A stretch of 64,000 nucleotides of DNA from Alkalicoccus luteus. Lineage in GTDB: Bacteria; Bacillota; Bacilli; Bacillales; Salisediminibacteriaceae. The translations under genes were made by a program, and so were the position numbers. How positions within the stretch are numbered: the first letter of the stretch is position 1; the number at the start of each line of letters is the position of its first letter. Under the pieces are notes generated by a model. That model ran no database searches and was not told the DNA's origin. It worked only from the letters and a program-made list of their open reading frames with translations. Below, piece after piece: positions 25,971 to 34,885 of this stretch. The stretch is from the NCBI GenBank assembly GCA_052061695.1, contig JBPZEY010000002.1. The stretch is one strand, 5' to 3'.

Positions 25971-25989
25971 CGGATGAGGAGAATGGACA

Positions 25990-26352
25990 ATGGGAAAAAA
26001 AGTACTCGTAGTAGATGATGCGGCATTTATGCGGATGATGATTAAGGACATTTTAGAGAAGAATGGATTTGTGATAGCGGGTGAAGCAGCTGATGGGGCA
26101 CAGGCTCTTGAATTGTACAAGGAGCTTTCGCCAGATCTCGTGACGATGGACATTACGATGCCGGAGATGGATGGAATTTCTTCATTGAAGGAAATAAAAA
26201 AGCATGACCCGGATGCGAATGTGATTATGTGCTCTGCGATGGGACAGCAGGCAATGGTAATCGATGCGATCCAGGCAGGTGCGAGAGATTTTATCGTAAA
26301 GCCGTTTCAGGCAGACCGGGTGCTCGAAGCCATTAATAAATCGGTTGGGTAA
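25990..26352 (+). CDS. cheY: Chemotaxis response regulator CheY
   Basis: Receives phosphate from CheA and binds FliM/FliY. A single receiver domain of 120 residues with acidic pair D9-D10, phospho-acceptor D54 (LVTMDITMPEMDG), the conserved S/T in MCSAMGQQ, and lysine in DFIVKPF. Lies between fliY and fliO as in B. subtilis. Confidence 0.98.
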   Translation: MGKKVLVVDDAAFMRMMIKDILEKNGFVIAGEAADGAQALELYKELSPDLVTMDITMPEMDGISSLKEIKKHDPDANVIMCSAMGQQAMVIDAIQAGARDFIVKPFQADRVLEAINKSVG

Positions 26353-26369
26353 TACAGGGGGCGTGTAAC

Positions 26370-27023
26370 GTGCGGGTACTATTCTTAATCAGCATCATCC
26401 TGCTCTTTCCTGCTACCGCTTGGGCGGAGTCGGAATACGGTGAGCAAGAGCAAAGCGTGCTTGAAGGACTCCAAAACGGGAGTACGGAAAATGAAAGCGG
26501 AGATCCTCAGGGAGAGGAAAGCTGGGATGAGGTAGAAACGCCTTTTCCTGTTAACGGTGACAATCAAGGAAGCGGCATGTTTATGATGACGCTGCAGCTC
26601 TTTGGCGGATTGGCTGCAGTGCTGGCGCTGCTTTATTTTGTCTTAAAGCTGGTTAACAAAAAAGCGAAAAATTTCAGCAGCACACGCGGACTTGTCAATG
26701 CAGGAGGGGTCGGCATCGGGACAAATAAATCCGTACAGCTTGTAAAAGCAGGCGACCGGCTCCTTGTACTGGGAGTGGGAGACACCGTCACGCTGTTAAA
26801 AGAAATTACGGATGCGGAAGAAATCGAAAAACTGCTGGCTGATGAGCGTTCGGATTTTTCGGTTTCGAAGCAAGCAGTGGCAGGCTGGTTTTCGAGAAAA
26901 AAAGAGAATCCATATGCTGCAGACAGCGGAGAGCAGTTCCCTTCTTTTCTTTCCAAAGAGCTCGATCGCGTAAAGCAGTCTCACAGTAAAGTGAAAGAGG
27001 CGCTGGAGGCTCGTAAAAAATGA
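26370..27023 (+). CDS. fliO: Flagellar biosynthesis protein FliO (FliZ in Bacillus naming)
   Basis: Helps assemble the FliP/FliR part of the export gate. The 217 residues have an N-terminal signal peptide (VLFLISIILLFPATAWA, cut likely after AWA), an acidic external stretch, one membrane segment at ~70-92 (MMTLQLFGGLAAVLALLYFVLKL) and a cytoplasmic domain (VGIGTNKSVQLVKAGDRLLVLGVGDTVTLL). GTG start at 26370 with CAGGGGG upstream. The stop overlaps the fliP start. Confidence 0.93.
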   Translation: MRVLFLISIILLFPATAWAESEYGEQEQSVLEGLQNGSTENESGDPQGEESWDEVETPFPVNGDNQGSGMFMMTLQLFGGLAAVLALLYFVLKLVNKKAKNFSSTRGLVNAGGVGIGTNKSVQLVKAGDRLLVLGVGDTVTLLKEITDAEEIEKLLADERSDFSVSKQAVAGWFSRKKENPYAADSGEQFPSFLSKELDRVKQSHSKVKEALEARKK

Positions 27024-27700
27024 TGACAGCATTTATTGAGATACCAGCTCTGGATATTTTCAGCCAGGACGGTGAGAATCTAACGTCCACCGTGCAGCTG
27101 CTTTTGTTACTGACGGTTCTGTCTATCGCACCGGCGATCTTAATATTAATGACGAGTTTTACGAGAATCGTTATTGTGCTGTCATTTGTCCGTTCCGGAC
27201 TCGCAACACAGCAGATGCCGCCAAACCAAGTCATCGTCGGACTGGCTCTTTTTCTTACATTTTTTGTGATGGCTCCGGTCTTTTCGGAAGTAAATGAGAA
27301 TGCCCTGCAGCCGATGTTTGATGGAGAGCTCACTCAGGAGGAAGCTTTCGAAGAGGCTGCAGCACCTATGAAGCAGTTCATGGCCGAACATACGCGAGAA
27401 AAGGATTTGGCGCTGTTTATGGGATATGCCGGGGAAGAGCGACCGGAAACGCTGGATGATATTCCGTTAACGGCTCTGGTACCTGCGTTTGCCATCAGCG
27501 AATTGAAAACGGCTTTTCAAATCGGGTTTATGATCTTTGTTCCCTTTCTCGTCATCGATATGGTCGTCGCAAGTGTACTCATGTCAATGGGGATGATGAT
27601 GCTTCCGCCTGTGATGATCGCACTGCCGTTTAAAGTATTACTCTTTGTAATGGTCGACGGCTGGCATTTAATTGTACGATCGCTATTATACAGCTTTTAG
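27020..27700 (+). CDS. fliP: Flagellar export gate protein FliP
   Basis: Core channel protein of the type III export gate. The 226 residues include LLTVLSIAPAILILMTSFTRIVIVLSFVRSGLATQQMPPNQVIVGLALFLTFF in the N-terminal half and the membrane hairpin FQIGFMIFVPFLVIDMVVASVLMSMGMMMLPPVMIALPFKVLLFVMVDGW, both highly conserved. Start overlaps fliO (ATGATGA). Confidence 0.98.
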   Translation: MMTAFIEIPALDIFSQDGENLTSTVQLLLLLTVLSIAPAILILMTSFTRIVIVLSFVRSGLATQQMPPNQVIVGLALFLTFFVMAPVFSEVNENALQPMFDGELTQEEAFEEAAAPMKQFMAEHTREKDLALFMGYAGEERPETLDDIPLTALVPAFAISELKTAFQIGFMIFVPFLVIDMVVASVLMSMGMMMLPPVMIALPFKVLLFVMVDGWHLIVRSLLYSF

Positions 27701-27711
27701 GAGGTTTACGC

Positions 27712-27981
27712 ATGAGTCAGGAAATGGTGCTCGGCTGGGCAGAACAAGGCGTGTTCGTCACGCTCCTTATAGCAGCACCGCTGCTGCTGACGGCGCTCGC
27801 GATAGGACTCGGGGTCAGTATTTTTCAGGCAACGACTCAAATACAGGAACAAACGCTGGCTTTCATTCCGAAAATTGCAGGGGTCATGATCGCACTGATT
27901 GTGTTTGGACCGTGGATGCTGACGCAGCTGCTTACATTTGCTGAATCAATTTTCAGCAACCTGCATCAGTTTATCGGATAG
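27712..27981 (+). CDS. fliQ: Flagellar export gate protein FliQ
   Basis: Small gate subunit with two membrane helices. The 89 residues contain VFVTLLIAAPLLLTALAIGLGVSIFQATTQIQEQTLAFIPKIAGVMIAL, the family signature. AGGAGG ribosome site at the end of fliP. Confidence 0.98.
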   Translation: MSQEMVLGWAEQGVFVTLLIAAPLLLTALAIGLGVSIFQATTQIQEQTLAFIPKIAGVMIALIVFGPWMLTQLLTFAESIFSNLHQFIG

Positions 27982-27983
27982 CC

Positions 27984-28757
27984 ATGGAGTGGTTGGAATG
28001 GTTTCCGGCATTTCTGCTGATTCTTGTCAGAATGTCAGCCTTTATGATGACGCTTCCGTTTTTCTCCTATCAAACAGTCCCGGGTCAACTGAAAATAGGC
28101 GTCGCTGTATGTATGTCATGGATTATATTCTTTACAGAAGATTGGCCGGTTCTGGAAATAGACTACAGTTATTTTTTACTCGTCTTAAAGGAAGCGCTTG
28201 TCGGTCTCACAATCGGGCTAGTCGCAGTCATTTTGTTGTATGCAGTACAGATAGCTGGTGGATTAATTGACCTTAAACTCGGATTTTTAATTGCAAATGT
28301 GGTGGATCCTCAAACCGGAACCCAGTCGCCGCTGCTAGGAAGCTACTTGTATACATTTGCACTGCTGTTTATTTTAGCAGTAGACGGCCATCACCTGATG
28401 ATTGACGGAGCCTACTTCAGCTATCAATATATTCCGCTTGATCAGCCATTTTTGCCGTTCGGAGATGAAAGACTTATCGATTTTATTATCGTCACATTCA
28501 GCACAATGTTTATTATCGCGTTTCAAATGTCGATGCCTGTTGTGGGATCCATTTTTCTAGTTGATGTCGCACTCGGCATGATTGCACGTACCGTGCCGCA
28601 GGTGAACGTTTTTGTTGTTGGGCTTCCACTTAAAATATTTCTGGGACTGATCGTGCTGATACTGACGATGGCACCGTTTTTGATGCTCGTCCAGCATCTG
28701 GTTGATACGACGATAGAAACGATGCGTACACTTATGCAGATATACGGAGGCGTCTAA
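27984..28757 (+). CDS. fliR: Flagellar export gate protein FliR
   Basis: Gate subunit that forms the FliPQR channel. The 257 residues are hydrophobic with about six membrane segments, including FLLILVRMSAFMMTLPFF and ALVGLTIGLVAVILLYAVQIAGGLIDLKLGF. The start is 3 bases after fliQ and the stop shares one base with flhB. Confidence 0.97.
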   Translation: MEWLEWFPAFLLILVRMSAFMMTLPFFSYQTVPGQLKIGVAVCMSWIIFFTEDWPVLEIDYSYFLLVLKEALVGLTIGLVAVILLYAVQIAGGLIDLKLGFLIANVVDPQTGTQSPLLGSYLYTFALLFILAVDGHHLMIDGAYFSYQYIPLDQPFLPFGDERLIDFIIVTFSTMFIIAFQMSMPVVGSIFLVDVALGMIARTVPQVNVFVVGLPLKIFLGLIVLILTMAPFLMLVQHLVDTTIETMRTLMQIYGGV

Positions 28758-29836
28758 TGCACCTGCAGCTGGATCTTCAACATTTTGCACAAGAAAAAAC
28801 CGAGAAAGCGACGCCTAAGAAAAGGCTGGAATCAAGGAATAAAGGACAGGTTGCGAAAAGCACGGATGTGAATACGGCATTTATTCTTATGCTGGTATTT
28901 TTGCTTTTCTGGCTCATGGGAAGCTACATTACACAGGAACTCATGGCGATGCTCCGCTTTACGTTTACGGATTTCATGCTGATGGAGCTTACAGAAGAAA
29001 ATCTGCATATGCTCATGCTCGAATTTTCTTTTCAGGCGTTTTTAATCACGGCACCGGTTATGCTGGCAGCCGGAGCAGCCGGTGTCGCGGCAAATCTCTT
29101 GCAGGTAGGCGTGCTGTTTGCGCCGGAAGCAATAAAAATGAAGCTTGAAAAAATTGATCCGATTAAAGGGTTTAAGCGAATTTTTTCAATCCGGGCACTC
29201 GTTGAATTTTTAAAATCCATGATGAAAATTCTGCTCGTTGGAATTGTTACTGGAGGTGTCATGTACTTTTTTATTGATGACCTGCTCCGGCTCGGATTGT
29301 ATTCCATACGGGATGGCATGATGTTGATAGGCAGGCTGATCGTGATTATGGGCCTGGCGGTAGCGTTTCTGCTGATCTTTCTGGCGATCCTCGACTATAT
29401 GTATCAGAAATACGATTTTGAAAAAAACATCCGCATGTCAAAGCAGGATGTCAAGGATGAGTATAAAAAAACAGAGGGTGATCCGCTCATCAAATCAAAA
29501 ATTAAAGAGAAACAGCGTCAGATGGCGATGAGCCGAATGATGCAGGAGGTACCGAAAGCGGATGTTGTTATTACGAACCCGACGCACTATGCAATTGCGC
29601 TGAAATATGATGAGAACGCCATGGAGGCACCTGTCATAACCGCAAAAGGGGTTGACTATATCGCGCTGAAAATAAAGAACACGGCCAGACAGCATGAAGT
29701 TGTCATGGTGGAGAACAGACCGCTTGCGAGAGCTCTGTATGCAGAGGCTGAAATCGGAGATCAGGTACCGGAAGATCTTTTTAAAGCCGTAGCAGAGGTA
29801 TTAGCCTATGTGTATCGCATTCAGCAGAAAATCTGA
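28757..29836 (+). CDS. flhB: Flagellar export switch protein FlhB
   Basis: Switches export from hook to filament substrates after autocleavage. The 359 residues start with the signature EKTEKATPKKRLESRNKGQVAKS, have four membrane segments, and carry the autocleavage motif NPTH with N274 (VVITNPTHYAIALKYD). The C-terminal piece ends VPEDLFKAVAEVLAYVYRIQQKI, which parallels the YlqH protein at the window's left end. Length is that of B. subtilis FlhB (360). Confidence 0.98.
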   Translation: MHLQLDLQHFAQEKTEKATPKKRLESRNKGQVAKSTDVNTAFILMLVFLLFWLMGSYITQELMAMLRFTFTDFMLMELTEENLHMLMLEFSFQAFLITAPVMLAAGAAGVAANLLQVGVLFAPEAIKMKLEKIDPIKGFKRIFSIRALVEFLKSMMKILLVGIVTGGVMYFFIDDLLRLGLYSIRDGMMLIGRLIVIMGLAVAFLLIFLAILDYMYQKYDFEKNIRMSKQDVKDEYKKTEGDPLIKSKIKEKQRQMAMSRMMQEVPKADVVITNPTHYAIALKYDENAMEAPVITAKGVDYIALKIKNTARQHEVVMVENRPLARALYAEAEIGDQVPEDLFKAVAEVLAYVYRIQQKI

Positions 29837-29860
29837 GCGGAGTGAAGGAGATTACACGTC

Positions 29861-31906
29861 ATGCCATTAAAAGATCTAAGCATATTGTTGACTGTTATTT
29901 TAATAGTGATCATGCTGATCATTCCGCTTCCAACAGTCATTATTGATTTTCTGATTATTATCAATATCACCTTCGCTCTGCTGATTATTCTCGTATCGAT
30001 GAATACAAGAGAGCCGCTGCAGTTTTCAATTTTTCCAACGCTGCTGCTGTTAGTCACGTTGTTCAGACTGGGGTTGAACGTTTCCACCACCCGGGCAATT
30101 CTCGGTAACCAGGGAGACGCCGGAAACGTGATCGAAACATTCGGACAGTTTGTTGTCGGCGGTAACGCCTTAGTCGGCTTTGTTGTATTCGTCATTCTTG
30201 TCGTCATTCAATTCATCGTTATCACAAAAGGAGCGGAGCGTGTCTCAGAAGTAGGGGCGCGATTCACCCTGGATGCGATGCCTGGAAAACAGATGAGTAT
30301 CGATGCTGATTTGAATGCAGGTATGATTTCTGACATAGAAGCAAAGGAACGCAGGCAAAAAATTGAACGAGAAGCTGATTTTTACGGCTCGATGGATGGA
30401 GCCAGTAAATTTGTAAAAGGAGATGCGATCGCAGGAATCGTGATCGTCATCATAAACATTATTTTCGGACTGGTAATCGGCATGCTGCAGGAGGGGCTTG
30501 CCCTTGCAGAGGCTGCCAACAAATATACACTGCTGACAGTCGGAGACGGCCTTGTCAGTCAAATACCTGCGCTGCTTATTTCCACAGCTACCGGGATCGT
30601 CGTCACAAGAGCAGCTTCCGAAGGCAACCTCGGTCATGACGTAACGACGCAGCTGTTTGCTTATCCAAAAATGCTTTACGTAGCAGGTGCAACAATTGCG
30701 GCGCTAGGTATCTTCACACCGATTGACCTGCTCGTCACGACCTCTATTGCAGCTGTACTCGGGATAGGCGGCTTTATGCTCGTCCGGTCGCAGCTGGCAG
30801 AAGAAATGTGGAAGGATCCTGACGACAGTCCACCGCCGGAAACAGAGGAAGATCTCACCTCACCAGAAAGTGTCGTAAATTTATTGCAGGTAGATCCAGT
30901 GGAATTTGAATTTGGCTACGGCCTGATTCCGCTTGCAGATACAAACCAGGGCGGCGATCTTCTGGACAGAGTAGTCATGATAAGGCGTCAGCTGGCGGTA
31001 GAAATGGGAATGGTCGTTCCGGTGATCCGGATTCGAGATAACATTCAGCTTCAGCCTAACGAATATGTTATTAAGATTAAGGGCAGTGAACTGGCACGTG
31101 GAGAGCTGCTGCTTGACCATTATATGGCGATGAGTCCTGGAATAGATGATGAGCAAATTACAGGAATCGATACAATAGAACCTGCATTTGGACTACCGGC
31201 CCTGTGGATTTCTGAGGACATGAAAGAACCCGCTGAACTATCAGGCTACACGGTGGTTGACCCTCCTTCGGTTGTCTCCACTCATCTGACAGAAGTTATC
31301 AGAAAGCACGCCCATGAGCTGCTCGGTCGCCAGGAAACAAAGCAGTTGATAGACCATATGAATGAAAGCTATCCAACACTCGTAGAAGATGTGACGCCGA
31401 CACCGCTTTCTACGGGAGAGGTACAAAAGGTGCTGAAAAAACTGCTGCAGGAAAAAGTGTCAATCCGAAACTTGCCTGTCATCTTTGAAGCTCTTGCAGA
31501 CTACTGCAGAATGACGAAGGATACAGATGTTCTGACAGAGTATGTGAGGCAGGCCCTGTCCAGACAGCTTTCGGCTCAATACGCATCAGAAGGAGAGCCG
31601 CTATTTGTCATGACGGTTAGCGGCTCAGTTGAAAAAATGGTCGCAGATGCCGTGCAGCAGACGGAACACGGGGCTTTCTTAAACCTTGATCCGGAAAATG
31701 CGCAAAAGCTCGTAGAAGCCGTGATGCAAGAGTCAGAAAAAATGCAGGAAATGGGGCGTGCACCTGTTATTCTCTGTTCACCAGCTGTCCGAATGTATAT
31801 TAGACATCTGATTGAGCGGTATCTTCCGCAAGTACCTGTACTTTCCTACAACGAACTGGAGCCCGATATTGAAGTGCAGAGCACAGGGGTGGTGAATGTG
31901 AAATGA
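29861..31906 (+). CDS. flhA: Flagellar export gate protein FlhA
   Basis: Large export-gate component and substrate-chaperone dock. The 681 residues have about eight N-terminal membrane segments, the conserved FHIPEP-type loop (ARFTLDAMPGKQMSIDADLNAGMISDIEAKERR, near residue 140-175) and a cytoplasmic domain from about 330. B. subtilis FlhA has 677 residues. The stop overlaps the flhF start (ATGA). Confidence 0.98.
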   Translation: MPLKDLSILLTVILIVIMLIIPLPTVIIDFLIIINITFALLIILVSMNTREPLQFSIFPTLLLLVTLFRLGLNVSTTRAILGNQGDAGNVIETFGQFVVGGNALVGFVVFVILVVIQFIVITKGAERVSEVGARFTLDAMPGKQMSIDADLNAGMISDIEAKERRQKIEREADFYGSMDGASKFVKGDAIAGIVIVIINIIFGLVIGMLQEGLALAEAANKYTLLTVGDGLVSQIPALLISTATGIVVTRAASEGNLGHDVTTQLFAYPKMLYVAGATIAALGIFTPIDLLVTTSIAAVLGIGGFMLVRSQLAEEMWKDPDDSPPPETEEDLTSPESVVNLLQVDPVEFEFGYGLIPLADTNQGGDLLDRVVMIRRQLAVEMGMVVPVIRIRDNIQLQPNEYVIKIKGSELARGELLLDHYMAMSPGIDDEQITGIDTIEPAFGLPALWISEDMKEPAELSGYTVVDPPSVVSTHLTEVIRKHAHELLGRQETKQLIDHMNESYPTLVEDVTPTPLSTGEVQKVLKKLLQEKVSIRNLPVIFEALADYCRMTKDTDVLTEYVRQALSRQLSAQYASEGEPLFVMTVSGSVEKMVADAVQQTEHGAFLNLDPENAQKLVEAVMQESEKMQEMGRAPVILCSPAVRMYIRHLIERYLPQVPVLSYNELEPDIEVQSTGVVNVK

Positions 31907-32973
31907 GAGTAAAGAAATATACAGCTCCTTCCATGGGAGAAGCAATGGCGAGAGTGAAGCAGGACCTGGGGATACACGCCGTGATTCTGCATTCAAGAAA
32001 ACGGAAAACGGGAGGCATATTTGGTCTCTTAGCCAAAACAATTGTTGAAGTGACAGCTGCTCATGACCCTGATCCAGGAGTAGGAAAGCCGCAAAAAACG
32101 GTGAACCAAGTGAACCGATTGAAAATGGAAGCGCCTGCCAATGCACCGGATGAGAGTATCAGCGCAGGAGAAATGAAAATATCCTCGCCGGATGCGATAG
32201 GCAGCTGGCTGCAACGGTTACAAAAAGCAGGTCTCGGTGAAGCAGAGACAGAAAAGATAAAGGATAAACTGTTTCGAGTCTGGTACTCCGCTGATGCTGA
32301 GCCGGGAGCTAAAGCATTAGAGTCAGCTGTGAAAGAAGCTGTTTCAGAACTGATTCCTACGCCTGTTCCGGCTGCAGAAGCACGATATGTGCAGGTATTC
32401 GGTCCAACTGGGGTTGGCAAAACGACGACATTAGCTAAACTGGCTGCCAAAACTGTTCTCCAAGATAAAAAAAGGGCTGCTTTTATTACGGCTGACACAT
32501 ATCGGATAGCGGCAGTAGAACAGTTAAAAACCTATGCAGAGCTTCTTGAAATTCCAGTTGGAGTAGCATACTCAGCTGAAGACATTCAGCGGTTTCGAAA
32601 TCAGTTCAGCGACTATGATCATGTATTTATCGATACCGCCGGTCGAAATTACCGTAACACACATTATGTAAACCAACTTCAGGACATTCTCGGTGACGAT
32701 TCCGATTCGGAACGGCACTTAGTGCTTTCAGCCACTTCGAAGCTGGAGGATATGGAAGCGGTCGTTTCGCAATTTGCCCATGCCCAGCCGGATTCGCTTA
32801 TTTTAACGAAATTTGATGAAACAGTGACTGCAGGGGCAGCAATCAGCATCGCCTGTTCAGCTGGTATTCCGGTGAGTGTGATGACGACCGGACAGAATGT
32901 CCCGGATGATCTGCTTTCAGCGGACAGAGACAGGCTTACAGATCGGCTGCTGGACTGGAGGAACGAAACGTGA
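31903..32973 (+). CDS. flhF: Flagellar placement GTPase FlhF
   Basis: SRP-type GTPase that helps set where flagella form. The 356 residues have an N-terminal B domain (MRVKKYTAPSMGEAMARVKQDLG), and the NG domain with P-loop GPTGVGKTTT (residues 167-176), ITADTYRIAAVEQLKTYAELL, the HVFIDTAGRN motif and LTKFDET. Overlaps flhA and flhG by 4 bases each. Confidence 0.97.
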   Translation: MRVKKYTAPSMGEAMARVKQDLGIHAVILHSRKRKTGGIFGLLAKTIVEVTAAHDPDPGVGKPQKTVNQVNRLKMEAPANAPDESISAGEMKISSPDAIGSWLQRLQKAGLGEAETEKIKDKLFRVWYSADAEPGAKALESAVKEAVSELIPTPVPAAEARYVQVFGPTGVGKTTTLAKLAAKTVLQDKKRAAFITADTYRIAAVEQLKTYAELLEIPVGVAYSAEDIQRFRNQFSDYDHVFIDTAGRNYRNTHYVNQLQDILGDDSDSERHLVLSATSKLEDMEAVVSQFAHAQPDSLILTKFDETVTAGAAISIACSAGIPVSVMTTGQNVPDDLLSADRDRLTDRLLDWRNET

Positions 32974-33836
32974 ATGATCAGGCGTATATGCTTAGAGAAA
33001 GAATGCGGATGCAGCGTCAATCCACTGCGAAGCCGGTCAGAACTACGGCGATCTGCAGTGGAAAAGGTGGAGTCGGAAAATCGAATATGTCAGTGAATCT
33101 CGGCTTAGAGTACGTTAATCGAGGTGAAAAAGTTCTTTTGATGGACTTGGATATTGGCATGGCTAACGTACACCTCCTTTTAGGAACTGAAGCGAAAGGA
33201 AGTATTGTGAAAATGCTTGATGACGAGCTTGCCATTCAAGAGGTCATTTCCTGTCACGATTCAGGTCTCCATTTTATCAGCGGAGGAAGTGCGCTTAAGA
33301 GACTTTTTTCGCTTGATGAAGCCAAACAGCATCGTTTTAATCAGCAGCTTGAAAAACTCGAAGGAATGTACGACCGGTTCATTTTCGACCTCGGAGCTGG
33401 AATTACGTTCGAAAGCCTGCAGTTTTTGAAGGCAGCTGATGATGTGCTGCTCGTTACGACGCCGGAGCCCACCTCTGTAACGGACGCGTATGCTGTCCTG
33501 AAATTTATCAGTCAGCTTGAAGAAGCAAGACCGGTTTCCATTCTTGTCAACAGAGCGTCAACTGAAAAAGAAGGAAAACGAACAGCAGACAGTCTCCGTC
33601 ATGCCGCTTTGAAGTTTCTGGCTTTTCCTGTGGCCTTTGCAGGCAGTATTCCGGATGACGCAGCAGTAGCAAAAGCAGTGAAAACCCAGCTCCCTTTCAT
33701 CCTTCATGCACCTGCGACCAAAGCTTCCAAAGCAGTTAAGCAGGCAGCAGATACGTTAGCGGGTGAAAAGAAGCAGACGTCCTCCTCTTTCACCGAGCGG
33801 TTGAAGACGTTCTTTCTGAGGGGGGAACGACCGTGA
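32970..33836 (+). CDS. flhG: Flagellar number regulator FlhG (YlxH), MinD-like ATPase
   Basis: ParA/MinD-type ATPase acting with FlhF to control flagellar number and spacing. The 288 residues contain the deviant Walker A GKGGVGKS (residues 31-38), MDLDIGMANVHLLLG and FIFDLGAGI. An arginine-rich N-terminus (RERMRMQRQ) fits the FlhF-activating segment. GTG start at 32970 overlapping the flhF stop (GTGA). Confidence 0.96.
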   Translation: MNDQAYMLRERMRMQRQSTAKPVRTTAICSGKGGVGKSNMSVNLGLEYVNRGEKVLLMDLDIGMANVHLLLGTEAKGSIVKMLDDELAIQEVISCHDSGLHFISGGSALKRLFSLDEAKQHRFNQQLEKLEGMYDRFIFDLGAGITFESLQFLKAADDVLLVTTPEPTSVTDAYAVLKFISQLEEARPVSILVNRASTEKEGKRTADSLRHAALKFLAFPVAFAGSIPDDAAVAKAVKTQLPFILHAPATKASKAVKQAADTLAGEKKQTSSSFTERLKTFFLRGERP

Positions 33837-34864
33837 CGCATCATAGAGTATTAGTAGTCGATGATTCGGCCTTTATGAGAAAGGTGATTTCGGACGCGAT
33901 CGAACTACTGGCTGATTTTACGGTCTGCGGGCGGGCGCGAAACGGGAGAGAAGCAATAATTCAAGCTCGTCTCCTGAAGCCTGATATCATTACGCTTGAT
34001 GTTGAAATGCCGATTATGACTGGTCTCGAAGCGCTTCCTGAGTTGTTGAAAACGGCTCCGGTTAACGTCATTATGGTCTCCAGCCTGACAAGCTCCGGAA
34101 CGGAAGAAACGATGAAAGCACTGTCTGCCGGCGCTGTCGATTTTATCGCTAAACCAGACAATGGAATCTCTTCAGTGGATCGTCTTTCTGAAGAGTTAGC
34201 GTGTAAGCTTCGGGCTGCAGCGGAAGCACAGTATCGTCCAGTCTCACTTTCTGCACCAGTGAAACGAGTTCCAAACGTTCAAAGCTCCGGGACTTCTGAA
34301 CGAGCTGTCGTTATCGGCACCTCCACAGGAGGACCAAAAGCACTGCAAATGGTGCTGCCGCTGCTCCCGAAAGACCTGCCTTGTCCTGTTTTCATCGTTC
34401 AGCACATGCCTGCAGGCTTCACTGCTTCTCTCAGCAAACGGTTAAATAATCTGTCAGCAATTACTGTGAAAGAAGCAGAATCTGGTGAAATTGCTAAAAA
34501 TGGTGTTGCGTATATTGCTCCGGGAGGATACCATTTAACTATGATTAGAAAAGGGACTAATGTATCATTACAATTAGATCAGGAAAAACCTGTACATGGA
34601 CATCGTCCAGCAGTTGATGTGTTGTTCACTTCCGCAGCTAAGGCGCAATTTGAGCATGTCACGGCCGTTATTTTAACTGGCATGGGAAAAGATGGGGCCG
34701 AAGGATTGAAGCAAATTGCTTCTCACAGTCCTTATACATGTCTCTCTGAATCAGAAGCATCATGCATTGTTTATGGTATGCCGCGTGCAGCTGAGTCTAC
34801 AGGACTAGTAACAGCCGTTCATCATTTGCATGAGATGGCCGCTGAGATTGTCAGACGATGCTGA
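33833..34864 (+). CDS. cheB: Chemotaxis protein-glutamate methylesterase/glutaminase CheB
   Basis: Removes methyl groups from receptors and deamidates glutamine residues. The 343 residues have an N-terminal receiver domain (VLVVDDSAFMRKV; phospho-acceptor D56 in ITLDVEMP) and a C-terminal esterase domain with the Ser in GTSTGGPKAL, His in VQHMPAGF and Asp in GMGKDGAEGL. GTG start at 33833 overlapping the flhG stop, after GAGGGGGGAA. Confidence 0.98.
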   Translation: MTHHRVLVVDDSAFMRKVISDAIELLADFTVCGRARNGREAIIQARLLKPDIITLDVEMPIMTGLEALPELLKTAPVNVIMVSSLTSSGTEETMKALSAGAVDFIAKPDNGISSVDRLSEELACKLRAAAEAQYRPVSLSAPVKRVPNVQSSGTSERAVVIGTSTGGPKALQMVLPLLPKDLPCPVFIVQHMPAGFTASLSKRLNNLSAITVKEAESGEIAKNGVAYIAPGGYHLTMIRKGTNVSLQLDQEKPVHGHRPAVDVLFTSAAKAQFEHVTAVILTGMGKDGAEGLKQIASHSPYTCLSESEASCIVYGMPRAAESTGLVTAVHHLHEMAAEIVRRC

Positions 34865-34885
34865 ATTATATGGAGGGCTGAAAAA